Part shown: in pieces, positions 1-5,531 of the stretch
Numbering within the stretch: the stretch's first letter is position 1
How the letters are laid out: each line of letters starts with the position of its first letter
NCBI GenBank assembly: GCA_900555985.1
Contig: USNF01000041.1
Span: forward strand, 1-5,531
From: an uncultured Gemella sp.
GTDB taxonomy: Bacteria; Bacillota; Bacilli; Staphylococcales; Gemellaceae
Direction: 5' to 3'
DNA length: 5,531 nucleotides
The notes under the pieces: generated by a model
Databases searched by the model: none
The model's input: the letters and a program-made list of their open reading frames with translations, nothing else
What the model was told of the DNA's origin: nothing
Position numbers and translations under genes: made by a program

Positions 1-953
1 ATTTCTTTTATATTTTCTTCATCAAACTCTCTTAGAATATTATATAAATTTTTATTAGATTGTTCAACACTTTTCTCAGAATCTGCTAAATATTTTATGG
101 ATATATTTAATCCCTTTAGTTTATTTCTATAACTTTCATATGTTATAAATCCTGTTTCTTTACCTCTAGTTCTTAATAAATCTATTAAGTCTTCTATAGG
201 ATGTCTATATAAAATCAACTCCGCTTCTGGTGAATAATGTCTATATTTCATTCCAGGGGCAATTGGTGCTTGGTTTTCACTAATTATCTCATCATTATAC
301 ACTACACTACCTTCTCCTAAGACACTTTCTATATCTTCTTTAGTAATTTCTCCAGGTCTAGCTATTACAAGTGGGGTTCTAGTACAATCAATTACCGTAC
401 TCTCTAATCCGATATCTGATTGTTCATCTTCAATTATAACATCAATTTTTCCATTTAAATCATGATACACATGTTCAAATTTAGTTGGAGATGGTTTCCC
501 GCTAGTATTTGCACTTGGTGCTGCTAAAAGAATTTGTGTTTCCTTTAAGATCTCTCTTGCAGTTCTATTAGAAGGCATTCTTACAGCCAAGGTGCTAAGT
601 CCGGCTGTAACTTTTTTTGAAATACCATTATTTTCAATTGTATTTAATATTAATGTCATCGGCCCGGGCCAAAACTTATCTATTAATATTTTTACTCTAT
701 CATCACTATAGTCAACAATATTATCAAGTTGCTTAACATCATAGAAATGAACTATAAGAGGATTGTCACTAGGTCTACCTTTAGCCTCATAAATTTTTGA
801 TATTGCTTCATCTCTTGTTGCATCAGCACTCAATCCATAGACAGTCTCTGTTGGTATAGCTACTAGTTTATTATTTTTATAATATTGTTGTAACTTTTTA
901 TATATTTCTGTTTTATTTTTACTCTTAGAAATATTTATTATTTCTGTATCCAT
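1..953 (-). CDS. sua5: Sua5/YwlC-type L-threonylcarbamoyladenylate synthase (partial, 3' end beyond window)
   Basis: This enzyme condenses L-threonine, bicarbonate and ATP into threonylcarbamoyl-AMP, the first step of t6A formation at position 37 of ANN-decoding tRNAs; it acts in the cytoplasm, upstream of TsaB/D/E. The frame is open from ATG at 953 to the left edge: 317 complete codons and no stop. The YrdC/TsaC domain spans about residues 14-200, with PTETVYGL (34-41), KGRPSDNPL (58-66), WPGPMTL (95-101), LAVRMPSN (122-129), APSANTSGKPSPT (145-157) and GLESTVID (182-189). APGMKYRHYSP (232-242) is the linker typical of long Sua5 proteins, and the C-terminal Sua5 domain follows. The family is usually about 340-350 residues, so some 25-35 are probably missing. 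AAAGGAG lies 5 nt before the ATG and supports this start. It begins 44 nt after ecfT with no terminator or convincing promoter between, so it is probably the last known gene of the ecf transcript. Confidence 0.95.
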   Translation of the reverse strand, partial: MDTEIINISKSKNKTEIYKKLQQYYKNNKLVAIPTETVYGLSADATRDEAISKIYEAKGRPSDNPLIVHFYDVKQLDNIVDYSDDRVKILIDKFWPGPMTLILNTIENNGISKKVTAGLSTLAVRMPSNRTAREILKETQILLAAPSANTSGKPSPTKFEHVYHDLNGKIDVIIEDEQSDIGLESTVIDCTRTPLVIARPGEITKEDIESVLGEGSVVYNDEIISENQAPIAPGMKYRHYSPEAELILYRHPIEDLIDLLRTRGKETGFITYESYRNKLKGLNISIKYLADSEKSVEQSNKNLYNILREFDEENIKE

Positions 954-958
954 TGTAT

Positions 959-965
959 CTCCTTT
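959..965 (-). promoter_or_regulatory. Ribosome binding site of sua5
   Basis: The minus strand reads AAAGGAG here, a near-perfect Shine-Dalgarno sequence 5 nt before the ATG at 953. It fixes the start of a gene that runs off the left edge of the window. Confidence 0.8.
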
Positions 966-997
966 ATTGTATTAAACGTAATTTTATCTTTTAAATT

Positions 998-1786
998 TTA
1001 TTTTAAGATAATAAATACTGTAGTCACAATAATTAATAAATAACTTAAATAATCTAATTTCTTATATTTAAGTTTTTTGTACTTACTTCTTTTAATTGTA
1101 GTACTATATCCTCTTACTTCCATTGCAGTAGCAAGCTCATCTGCTCTTTTTAAGGTTGCAATAAATAAAGGAATTAAAATTGGAATGAACTTTTTCACTT
1201 TTTGCATTAAACTTCCTTCATTAAAATCAGAACCTCGTGAAACTTGGGCATTAATTATTCTATTAGTCTCTTCAATAATAGTTGGTATAAATCTTAGAGA
1301 TATAGACAATATCAGTGCAAAGGTAGCTATAGGTACACCAATTATTTTAAGGAATCCTAAACTCTTTTCTATAGCATGAGTAATTTGACTCGGTGATGTT
1401 GTAGCCATAAACACTACCATTATCATAATAACAAGAATAAATCTTATAGTTATTAATGAAATCCCCAGTAAAGCACCACTATAAATTTTCATAAAAGAAA
1501 AATCAAAAATTACATTTCCAGATTGATTAAAGAAAATATGTACCAGTGAGGTAAAAATAATAAGAAATATAATTGATTTAATACTAGACAATAATATACT
1601 AATACTAGTTTTTGATAAATATGCTGCAACTATAAAGATTAAAATCAAAATTGAAAATTCAGTTATACTACGTGCTATAAATATATCTACTAAATATACT
1701 ATTACAAAAAATAGTTTTGTCCTTGGATCAAGATTATGAATAACTGTATCTAAAGGTATATATTTACTTATTAAAGAATTATTCAT
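998..1786 (-). CDS. ecfT: Energy-coupling factor transporter transmembrane protein EcfT
   Basis: EcfT is the membrane scaffold of an ECF vitamin/metal transporter; it links the ATPases EcfA1 and EcfA2 to exchangeable S components in the cytoplasmic membrane. The 262-residue length is normal for the family. Several hydrophobic segments are visible, roughly 24-38, 44-57, 63-86, 104-128, 150-170 and 246-261. The family's N-terminal landmark LDPRTK is at 19-24. The two cytoplasmic coupling helices carry the Ala-Arg-Gly-type motifs as SRG (183-185, followed by SDF) and VRG (224-226, within AMEVRGY), preceded by KRADELATAME. The Arg and Gly that matter for docking on the ATPases are kept; the first residue differs from the common Ala in both. 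The basic tail contains KYKKL twice in a row. The start ATG overlaps the ecfA2 stop (ATGA), with AGGAG 10 nt upstream, so translation is probably coupled to ecfA2. Confidence 0.95.
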   Translation of the reverse strand: MNNSLISKYIPLDTVIHNLDPRTKLFFVIVYLVDIFIARSITEFSILILIFIVAAYLSKTSISILLSSIKSIIFLIIFTSLVHIFFNQSGNVIFDFSFMKIYSGALLGISLITIRFILVIMIMVVFMATTSPSQITHAIEKSLGFLKIIGVPIATFALILSISLRFIPTIIEETNRIINAQVSRGSDFNEGSLMQKVKKFIPILIPLFIATLKRADELATAMEVRGYSTTIKRSKYKKLKYKKLDYLSYLLIIVTTVFIILK

Positions 1787-2664
1787 TTACTTCTATCTCC
1801 TATTAAAAGTTTTACACTTTTTATCATTTCTTCATAACATCGAGGAAATGGAATAACTACTCCTTTACTTTTTAACTCACCATATAACTTTAACACCTCT
1901 GGTAAATCTAAAGAATTTTTTTTAAGTACATTTTCATTTAAAAATAGCTCTTCTGCTGTTCCTGAAAAATCTATTTCTCCTTTATTTAAAACAAATATTC
2001 TATCAGCATATTTCAAAACATAATCCATATTGTGCGTAACTAATACAATTGTCGTATCTGTTTTCTGTTGTAATTGCTTTATTAAGTTCATAATATCTTC
2101 TCTACTTTTATAATCCAACCCAACAGTTGGTTCATCTAATATTAATACTTTGGGTTTTAGTGCTAATACCCCACATAAAGCAACTTTTCTCATTTCTCCA
2201 CCAGAAAGTTCAAAAGGAGATTTTTCAAGGTAATCTTCATTCAATCCTACTAACTTCACAAGTTCTATAGCATTTAGTTTAGCTTCTTCTTCAGTAACAC
2301 CATAATTCAATGGTGCAAACATTATATCCTTCAGAACAGTAGTTTCAAAAAGTTGTTGTTCTGAAAATTGAAATAGTACAGCAACATTCTTTCGGATTTT
2401 TCTTAGATTTTTTGCTAATTCTTTTTTTTCTCTTCTATTTTTGGGATAAGTTATTATAGTATCATCTACAATAACTTCACCACTATTTGGTACTAGTAAT
2501 CCATTAATATGCTCGATTAATGTAGATTTCCCACTACCTGTTTTACCAACTATAACATTATATGCATTCTCTTTAAGTTTTAATGTTACGTTTCTTAAAA
2601 CTCTTTTTTCAAATACAGTACCTTTATTATAAGTGTAGTCAATATTATTTAAATTAATTTGCAT
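1783..2664 (-). CDS. ecfA2: Energy-coupling factor transporter ATPase EcfA2
   Basis: EcfA2 is the second ATP-binding subunit of the ECF energizing module and pairs with EcfA1 beneath EcfT. Its 293 residues fit the family. Visible ABC motifs are Walker A GKTGSGKST (40-48), the Q-loop FQFSEQQLFE (98-107, Q99), signature LSGGEMRKV (153-161), Walker B VLILDEPT (173-180) and the switch His in VTHNMDY (H211). The SEQQLFE and LSGGEMRKVA wording is typical of EcfA2 rather than EcfA1. The D-loop reads VGLDYKS, with Tyr185 where the family, as I recall it, has Pro (GLDPKG). The C-terminal part (about 235-290) contains the LPEVLKL and GVVIPFPRCYEE segments seen in this group. It starts inside the end of ecfA1 (16 bp overlap in another frame), and its stop overlaps the ecfT start, so the three are almost certainly one translationally coupled operon. 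Confidence 0.96.
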   Translation of the reverse strand: MQINLNNIDYTYNKGTVFEKRVLRNVTLKLKENAYNVIVGKTGSGKSTLIEHINGLLVPNSGEVIVDDTIITYPKNRREKKELAKNLRKIRKNVAVLFQFSEQQLFETTVLKDIMFAPLNYGVTEEEAKLNAIELVKLVGLNEDYLEKSPFELSGGEMRKVALCGVLALKPKVLILDEPTVGLDYKSREDIMNLIKQLQQKTDTTIVLVTHNMDYVLKYADRIFVLNKGEIDFSGTAEELFLNENVLKKNSLDLPEVLKLYGELKSKGVVIPFPRCYEEMIKSVKLLIGDRSK

Positions 2665-3470
2665 ACTTTCTCTACTACACTCCTTTCATCTTCAGTAATG
2701 TTGAAAATTTTTGAACCCAAGTATTCATTTAAATCATTTTTTACTCTCTCTAAAAAAGGAGTTTCAAGATTAAACTTATCTAATATATCAGGTTTAGCAT
2801 ATAACATATTATAATTTCCAGTGAATACAATTTCACCTTCATTTATAATAGCTATTTCATCAGAATAAATACTCTCCTCAGCATCATGAGTTATTGAAAT
2901 AATAGTTATTTCATTTTCTTTATTAATTTTTTTTATATACTGCAAAATTGATTTTCTCGCTTTTGGATCAAGCATACTAGTTGCTTCATCCAAGATTAGT
3001 ATTTGAGGATTTAAAGCCAAAGCTGAAGCTATTGCAACACGTTGTTTTTGACCGCCAGAAAGAGATACAGGTTCATTTTTCCTGTACTCAAGCATATCAA
3101 CAGCCTCCAATGATTTTTCTATAATACTATCCATTAATTCACTGGGTATGTTTCTATTTTCTAGACCAAAAGCAATATCCTCTTCAACAGTGGCTCCTAC
3201 AAATTGGTTATCTGGATTTTGAAAGACAACTGCTATACCATTTCTAATTTCATCATATACTTCTTCTGTATACTCATTACCATTTATTAGTATCTTTCCA
3301 TCAGTAGGTTTATGTTGTCCGTATAATAACTTCATTAATGTTGATTTTCCACTACCATTTTCTCCCAATATACTAATCCAACTACCCTTTTTTATATTAA
3401 GATTTATATTTTCTAGTACAGTTTTTTTTGAATTAGAATACTTAAAAAATACATTCTCAAATTTTATCAT
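2649..3470 (-). CDS. ecfA1: Energy-coupling factor transporter ATPase EcfA1
   Basis: EcfA1 is the first ATP-binding subunit of the ECF transporter core; with EcfA2 it hydrolyses ATP to drive uptake of the vitamin or metal captured by an S component. Its 273 residues match the family closely. Motifs are Walker A GENGSGKST (36-44), Q-loop VVFQNPDNQFVGATVEED (81-98, Q84), signature LSGGQKQRV (137-145), Walker B ILILDEATSMLDP (157-169) including the D-loop, and the switch His in ITHDAEE (H195). FQNPDNQFVGATVEEDIAFG is the hallmark wording of EcfA1. A strong promoter lies 33 nt upstream of the start, making this the first gene of the ecfA1-ecfA2-ecfT-sua5 run. The ribosome binding site before ATG 3470 is weak (AGG, 8 nt upstream), but an in-frame TAG upstream rules out an earlier start. 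In many Bacilli this module sits after rplQ; here the upstream neighbour is nadR. Confidence 0.96.
   Translation of the reverse strand: MIKFENVFFKYSNSKKTVLENINLNIKKGSWISILGENGSGKSTLMKLLYGQHKPTDGKILINGNEYTEEVYDEIRNGIAVVFQNPDNQFVGATVEEDIAFGLENRNIPSELMDSIIEKSLEAVDMLEYRKNEPVSLSGGQKQRVAIASALALNPQILILDEATSMLDPKARKSILQYIKKINKENEITIISITHDAEESIYSDEIAIINEGEIVFTGNYNMLYAKPDILDKFNLETPFLERVKNDLNEYLGSKIFNITEDERSVVEKVCKLI
2680..2686 (-). promoter_or_regulatory. Distant Shine-Dalgarno site for ecfA2, inside ecfA1
   Basis: The minus strand reads AAAGGAG here, but 15 nt separate it from the only usable ATG (2664), longer than the usual 5-10 nt. The ecfA2 frame has a TAG between this site and the ATG and no nearer ATG, GTG or TTG, so the start cannot be moved closer. 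A weak purine run (GAGAAAG) sits just before the ATG. Initiation may depend partly on ribosomes finishing ecfA1, whose stop is 13 nt past the ecfA2 ATG. Confidence 0.5.
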
Positions 3471-3502
3471 TATCTTTACCTACTTCTTTTAAATATCATT
3501 CC

Positions 3503-3531
3503 ATTATACCAAATTCCAACATATTCCTCAA
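3503..3531 (-). promoter_or_regulatory. Sigma-A-type extended -10 promoter of the ecf operon
   Basis: On the minus strand, TTGAGG (3531-3526) is followed by a 17-nt spacer and a perfect TATAAT (3508-3503). TGG directly before the -10 gives the extended TGn element. Transcription would start near 3496, leaving a leader of only about 25 nt before ecfA1. That is too short for a riboswitch, so control by an RNA element in this leader is unlikely. Confidence 0.75.
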
Positions 3532-3577
3532 ATTTTTACTTTATAATTGAGTTATTTTGCACTTATTGATATTTCTT

Positions 3578-3628
3578 TTTTTTTTATAAAACTTATACCT
3601 AAATAATTCTAATATTTTTTTTATAAAA
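3578..3628. repeat. Two direct copies of a T8-ATAAAA 14-mer in the nadR-ecfA1 spacer
   Basis: The 14-mer TTTTTTTTATAAAA occurs on the plus strand at 3578-3591 and 3615-3628, with starts 37 bp apart. The surrounding gap is almost pure A+T. On the coding (minus) strand these are A-runs, so they do not form the U-tail of a nadR terminator, and no G+C-containing hairpin sits beside them. They may be low-complexity sequence, or A-tracts that bend the DNA upstream of the ecf promoter. Confidence 0.4.
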
Positions 3629-3638
3629 TAATATGTAT

Positions 3639-4814
3639 CTAAATTTCAATATTAAGACGTGTTTTTATAGCTTCTATTGTTTTTTCATAGTTCTCTAAAA
3701 AGAATGTATCAGCATCGCTATCAAGAATTAAAAGCTTATCTTCAAAACCATCTTTTTTAAGTAAATCAATAAGATGTTTTGTAAAATCATCTCGAATATC
3801 TTGACTCGCCATAGTCATGTCACGAAAGCCATCATTGACATATGCTGATTTTGGTGGTATTAAGACAATAAGATCCCACTTTTCTTTTGAAACAGCAACT
3901 TTATAAGATAAATTTAGTGCTTGATATTCTTCTTCAGAAATTATATCTTTAAGATAATAATCTACATATGCCATAGTTACAGTTGCATTTGTATCTACAA
4001 ATACAATCCCTGAGTGACTACCGCTATCGATTACATTTGAAGTTTGCTCATTTTGATGGGCAAAAAGTCGTATATAATCATTAGTATCTAATTCATCATC
4101 TCGAACATTATATACTTCCTGATAATGACGAGCATATTCTAATGAAATTGGAGCATTATAAATTCTTCCTAAATCCTTAATAAGTGTCGTTTTTCCTCCT
4201 GATGCTGAACCTACTACTAACACTTTTTTTGTAAAATGTCGTCTAAACGGCTTAGTAATATAACGCCAATAAGCTAACGGATTTTTAAGAATTTCTGCAC
4301 TTGATACTGGAATTATACTTTTTTCAATTTTTCTTATACCTACTTCTTTTTTTATAATCAAATCTGAGGACTTATCATTATTTACTTCTAAAAGATATTC
4401 ATCATTAAACACCTTTTTAAAATAGCTGCTGATTTGTTCTTCATACTCTTCTTCTCTTATGTAAAACGTAACTTTTTCAAACCCATAATCCGTATTTTCT
4501 TTTATTAGATCATGTAATGTCTCTAACCAATTATTAAGATGATTTTTATGAGTAAATACTTCTTCATCTAGCTTATCCACTACTACTAATTCATCATCAT
4601 GAAAAACTTCTCGCACATAACGAAAACGTCGTTTAAGTTGAAGGCCTACACGAGTCCCTCGATCCTCTTCAGTATTTGTTCCAGAAACAATTACCAAAAC
4701 AGCATCATTCTCTCTTTTTGCTCTAGTTATATAATCTACATGACCTATATGCATTGGAGCGAAAGTTCCAAATACCATAGCTAAATTTTTTATTTTTAAT
4801 AATTTATGTTTCAT
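3639..4814 (-). CDS. nadR: NadR-like bifunctional NMN adenylyltransferase / ribosylnicotinamide kinase
   Basis: NadR-type enzymes phosphorylate nicotinamide riboside to NMN (C-terminal kinase) and adenylate NMN to NAD (N-terminal domain), a cytoplasmic salvage route. The 391-residue protein lacks the N-terminal helix-turn-helix of the enterobacterial repressor, so it should be an enzyme only. The nucleotidyltransferase part (about 12-180) has GTFAPMHIGH (16-25, with the HxGH site at 22-25) and KRRFRYVREVF (61-71). Its second motif, normally ISxTxxR, reads VSSAEIL (170-176), lacking the Thr and the Arg. The kinase part (about 195-385) has P-loop GSASGGKTTL (202-211), LEYARHY (225-231), VDTNATVT (273-280) and NDGFRDMTM (328-335 region). 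ATG 4814 has AGAGGA 9 nt upstream; an earlier ATG at 4823 runs straight into TAG. The gene appears to be transcribed alone from its own promoter. The kinase role is secure; the adenylyltransferase activity is uncertain. Confidence 0.92.
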   Translation of the reverse strand: MKHKLLKIKNLAMVFGTFAPMHIGHVDYITRAKRENDAVLVIVSGTNTEEDRGTRVGLQLKRRFRYVREVFHDDELVVVDKLDEEVFTHKNHLNNWLETLHDLIKENTDYGFEKVTFYIREEEYEEQISSYFKKVFNDEYLLEVNNDKSSDLIIKKEVGIRKIEKSIIPVSSAEILKNPLAYWRYITKPFRRHFTKKVLVVGSASGGKTTLIKDLGRIYNAPISLEYARHYQEVYNVRDDELDTNDYIRLFAHQNEQTSNVIDSGSHSGIVFVDTNATVTMAYVDYYLKDIISEEEYQALNLSYKVAVSKEKWDLIVLIPPKSAYVNDGFRDMTMASQDIRDDFTKHLIDLLKKDGFEDKLLILDSDADTFFLENYEKTIEAIKTRLNIEI

Positions 4815-4894
4815 ATTCTACATTCCTCTTAATATTATTTTCAAAAATTTTTAAAATTAATAAATATAAAAAATAATTATTTATTTTCCTTCTT

Positions 4895-4923
4895 ATTATA
4901 ACATAATCTTTTATTTTTGTTCA
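4895..4923 (-). promoter_or_regulatory. Probable sigma-A promoter of nadR
   Basis: On the minus strand, TGAACA (4923-4918, 4 of 6 matches to consensus) is followed by a 17-nt spacer and a perfect TATAAT (4900-4895). TGT before the -10 gives an extended TGn element. Transcription would start near 4888, giving an AT-rich leader of about 74 nt before nadR. I see no structured riboswitch-like element in that leader. Confidence 0.65.
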
Positions 4924-4931
4924 CTTTACTA

Positions 4932-4960
4932 TTTTAATTAATTATATTAAATAATTAAAA
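4932..4960. repeat. A+T-only inverted repeat just upstream of the nadR promoter
   Basis: TTTTAATTA (4932-4940) and TAATTAAAA (4952-4960) are perfect 9-bp arms around an 11-bp spacer, ending 8 bp upstream of the nadR -35 box. It could be an UP element or an operator. Because it is entirely A+T in an A+T-rich gap, chance is a real alternative. Confidence 0.3.
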
Positions 4961-4980
4961 CAATACAGTCTAAACAAAAT

Positions 4981-5023
4981 AAAACATAAGAGCATACCTT
5001 TAATAAGTATACTCTTATGTTTT
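4981..5023 (-). terminator. Intrinsic terminator of the rseP transcript
   Basis: On the minus strand, AAAACATAAGAGTATAC and GTATGCTCTTATGTTTT form a 17-bp stem (16 Watson-Crick pairs and one U-G pair) around a 9-nt loop. A U-rich tract (UUUUAUUUUGUUU) follows. It lies about 60 nt past the rseP stop and before the nadR promoter, so it separates the two units. On the plus strand the same stem has one C-A mismatch and a weaker tail, so it is primarily a minus-strand terminator. Confidence 0.9.
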
Positions 5024-5083
5024 ATTTACTATTTATATTTTAAAATTTAATATTTTACAAATTCAACTTATTATTTATCTTAC

Positions 5084-5531
5084 TTATTTTCCAAATAATC
5101 TTTGAATATCATTCCAAGTAACAGCTAACATTAATGCTACCATTAATAATCCGAATGTTATCGTCATATAATATTGAGCTTTTTTGTTAATTGGTTTCTT
5201 AAATATAGCTTCATATATAACAAAAATTATTCTTCCACCATCAAGTACTGGAATTGGTATTAAATTCATTAATCCTAAGTTAACACTTAGAATCCCAGTC
5301 CATTGTAGTGTTGTTACCAATCCACTTTTTGCTGCACTGCTAGACATTTCATATATAGCTACTGGGCCACCTAATTGATTTAGGCTAAATCCTCCTGTAA
5401 ATAATGATACAAATAAATTAATTATCGCGGTAAATATTAGAGTTCCATAGTGTAGAGTTTCTTGTAAACCATATTTTATAGAATCTACAAAACCTTTTTT
5501 TGTTTCTTGATATTTTCCAATACCTACTTTA
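5084..5531 (-). CDS. rseP: RseP/RasP-type site-2 metalloprotease (partial, C-terminal third)
   Basis: This membrane-embedded zinc protease of the M50B family cleaves transmembrane segments of substrates such as anti-sigma factors and remnant signal peptides. Only 148 residues plus the TAA stop lie in the window, against about 420 for the whole protein; the frame stays open to the right edge. The HExxH active-site helix and nearly all of the PDZ domain are therefore outside. Diagnostic here are LGGPVAIY (window residues 53-60) and NLIPIPVLDGG (89-99), whose Asp is the third metal ligand of site-2 proteases. Hydrophobic segments at about 28-46, 74-91 and 122-139 are membrane helices. A Met at 5347 lies inside the conserved domain and is not the start. 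A strong terminator follows, so rseP ends its transcription unit and is not joined to nadR. Confidence 0.94.
   Translation of the reverse strand, partial: KVGIGKYQETKKGFVDSIKYGLQETLHYGTLIFTAIINLFVSLFTGGFSLNQLGGPVAIYEMSSSAAKSGLVTTLQWTGILSVNLGLMNLIPIPVLDGGRIIFVIYEAIFKKPINKKAQYYMTITFGLLMVALMLAVTWNDIQRLFGK

Noticed and set aside
966..990. A possible -10 box (TACAAT) just before sua5.
   Set aside because: It would place the transcription start at or inside the ribosome binding site and has no matching -35 box, so a separate sua5 promoter is not supported.
1035..1085. Tandem KYKKL peptide repeat near the EcfT C-terminus as a recent duplication.
   Set aside because: The two copies use different codons, so there is no DNA-level sign of recent slippage; a basic loop before the last helix is ordinary.
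1077..1379. Plus-strand open frame of about 100 codons opposite ecfT.
   Set aside because: It is antisense to a well-supported membrane protein gene, has no recognisable domain, and its hydrophobicity mirrors the opposite strand.
4599..4784. Short plus-strand open frame opposite the start of nadR.
   Set aside because: It lies fully antisense to the conserved nucleotidyltransferase domain and shows no family resemblance.
4815..4894. A riboswitch in the nadR leader.
   Set aside because: The roughly 74-nt leader is nearly all A+T with no conserved-looking stems, and no terminator-antiterminator pair is visible.
5084..5347. A separate 87-residue protein starting at the ATG at 5347.
   Set aside because: The same frame stays open to the right edge and encodes the conserved LGGPVAIY segment upstream, so the Met is internal to a truncated RseP. 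The AGGAGG at 5391-5396 is coding sequence (Gly-Gly) with no start codon at a useful distance.
5184..5378. Plus-strand open frame of about 64 codons opposite rseP.
   Set aside because: It is the shadow of the conserved LDGG region of the protease and has no independent support.

Overview
The window is very A+T-rich and every gene I can support lies on the minus strand. The Shine-Dalgarno sites (AAAGGAG, AGAGGA), the sigma-A-type promoters and a complete ecfA1-ecfA2-ecfT energizing module point to a low-GC Firmicute. The NadR-like protein resembles those I recall from streptococci and their relatives. Gemella or a neighbouring Bacilli lineage is my best guess, but only a guess.

In the direction of transcription (right to left) there are three units. 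(1) 5531-5084 is the C-terminal third of an RseP/RasP-type site-2 protease, followed by a clear intrinsic terminator at 5023-4981. (2) A promoter at about 4923-4895 drives nadR (4814-3639), a fused NMN adenylyltransferase / nicotinamide riboside kinase for NAD salvage. No convincing terminator follows it. (3) A strong extended -10 promoter at 3531-3503 drives a tightly packed run of ecfA1 (3470-2649), ecfA2 (2664-1783), ecfT (1786-998) and a Sua5-type threonylcarbamoyl-AMP synthase (953 to the left edge). The first three overlap each other by 16 and 4 bp, and sua5 follows after 44 bp.

EcfA1, EcfA2 and EcfT form the shared ATP-driven core of an energy-coupling factor vitamin/metal transporter. 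No substrate-binding S component is encoded here, which fits a group II system whose S components lie elsewhere. Sua5 makes the threonylcarbamoyl-adenylate used for t6A tRNA modification. RseP is a membrane protease. These are housekeeping and vitamin/cofactor functions. I see no RNA gene, mobile element, CRISPR array or defence system, and no exotic new system.

The best leads are subtle. The NadR adenylyltransferase domain appears to have lost the conserved Arg (and Thr) of its second nucleotide-binding motif while its kinase P-loop is intact. EcfA2 has an unusual D-loop. The transporter module appears to share a transcript with sua5. No gene-free stretch exceeds 300 bases; the two largest gaps (3471-3638 and 4815-5083) hold the promoters and the terminator.
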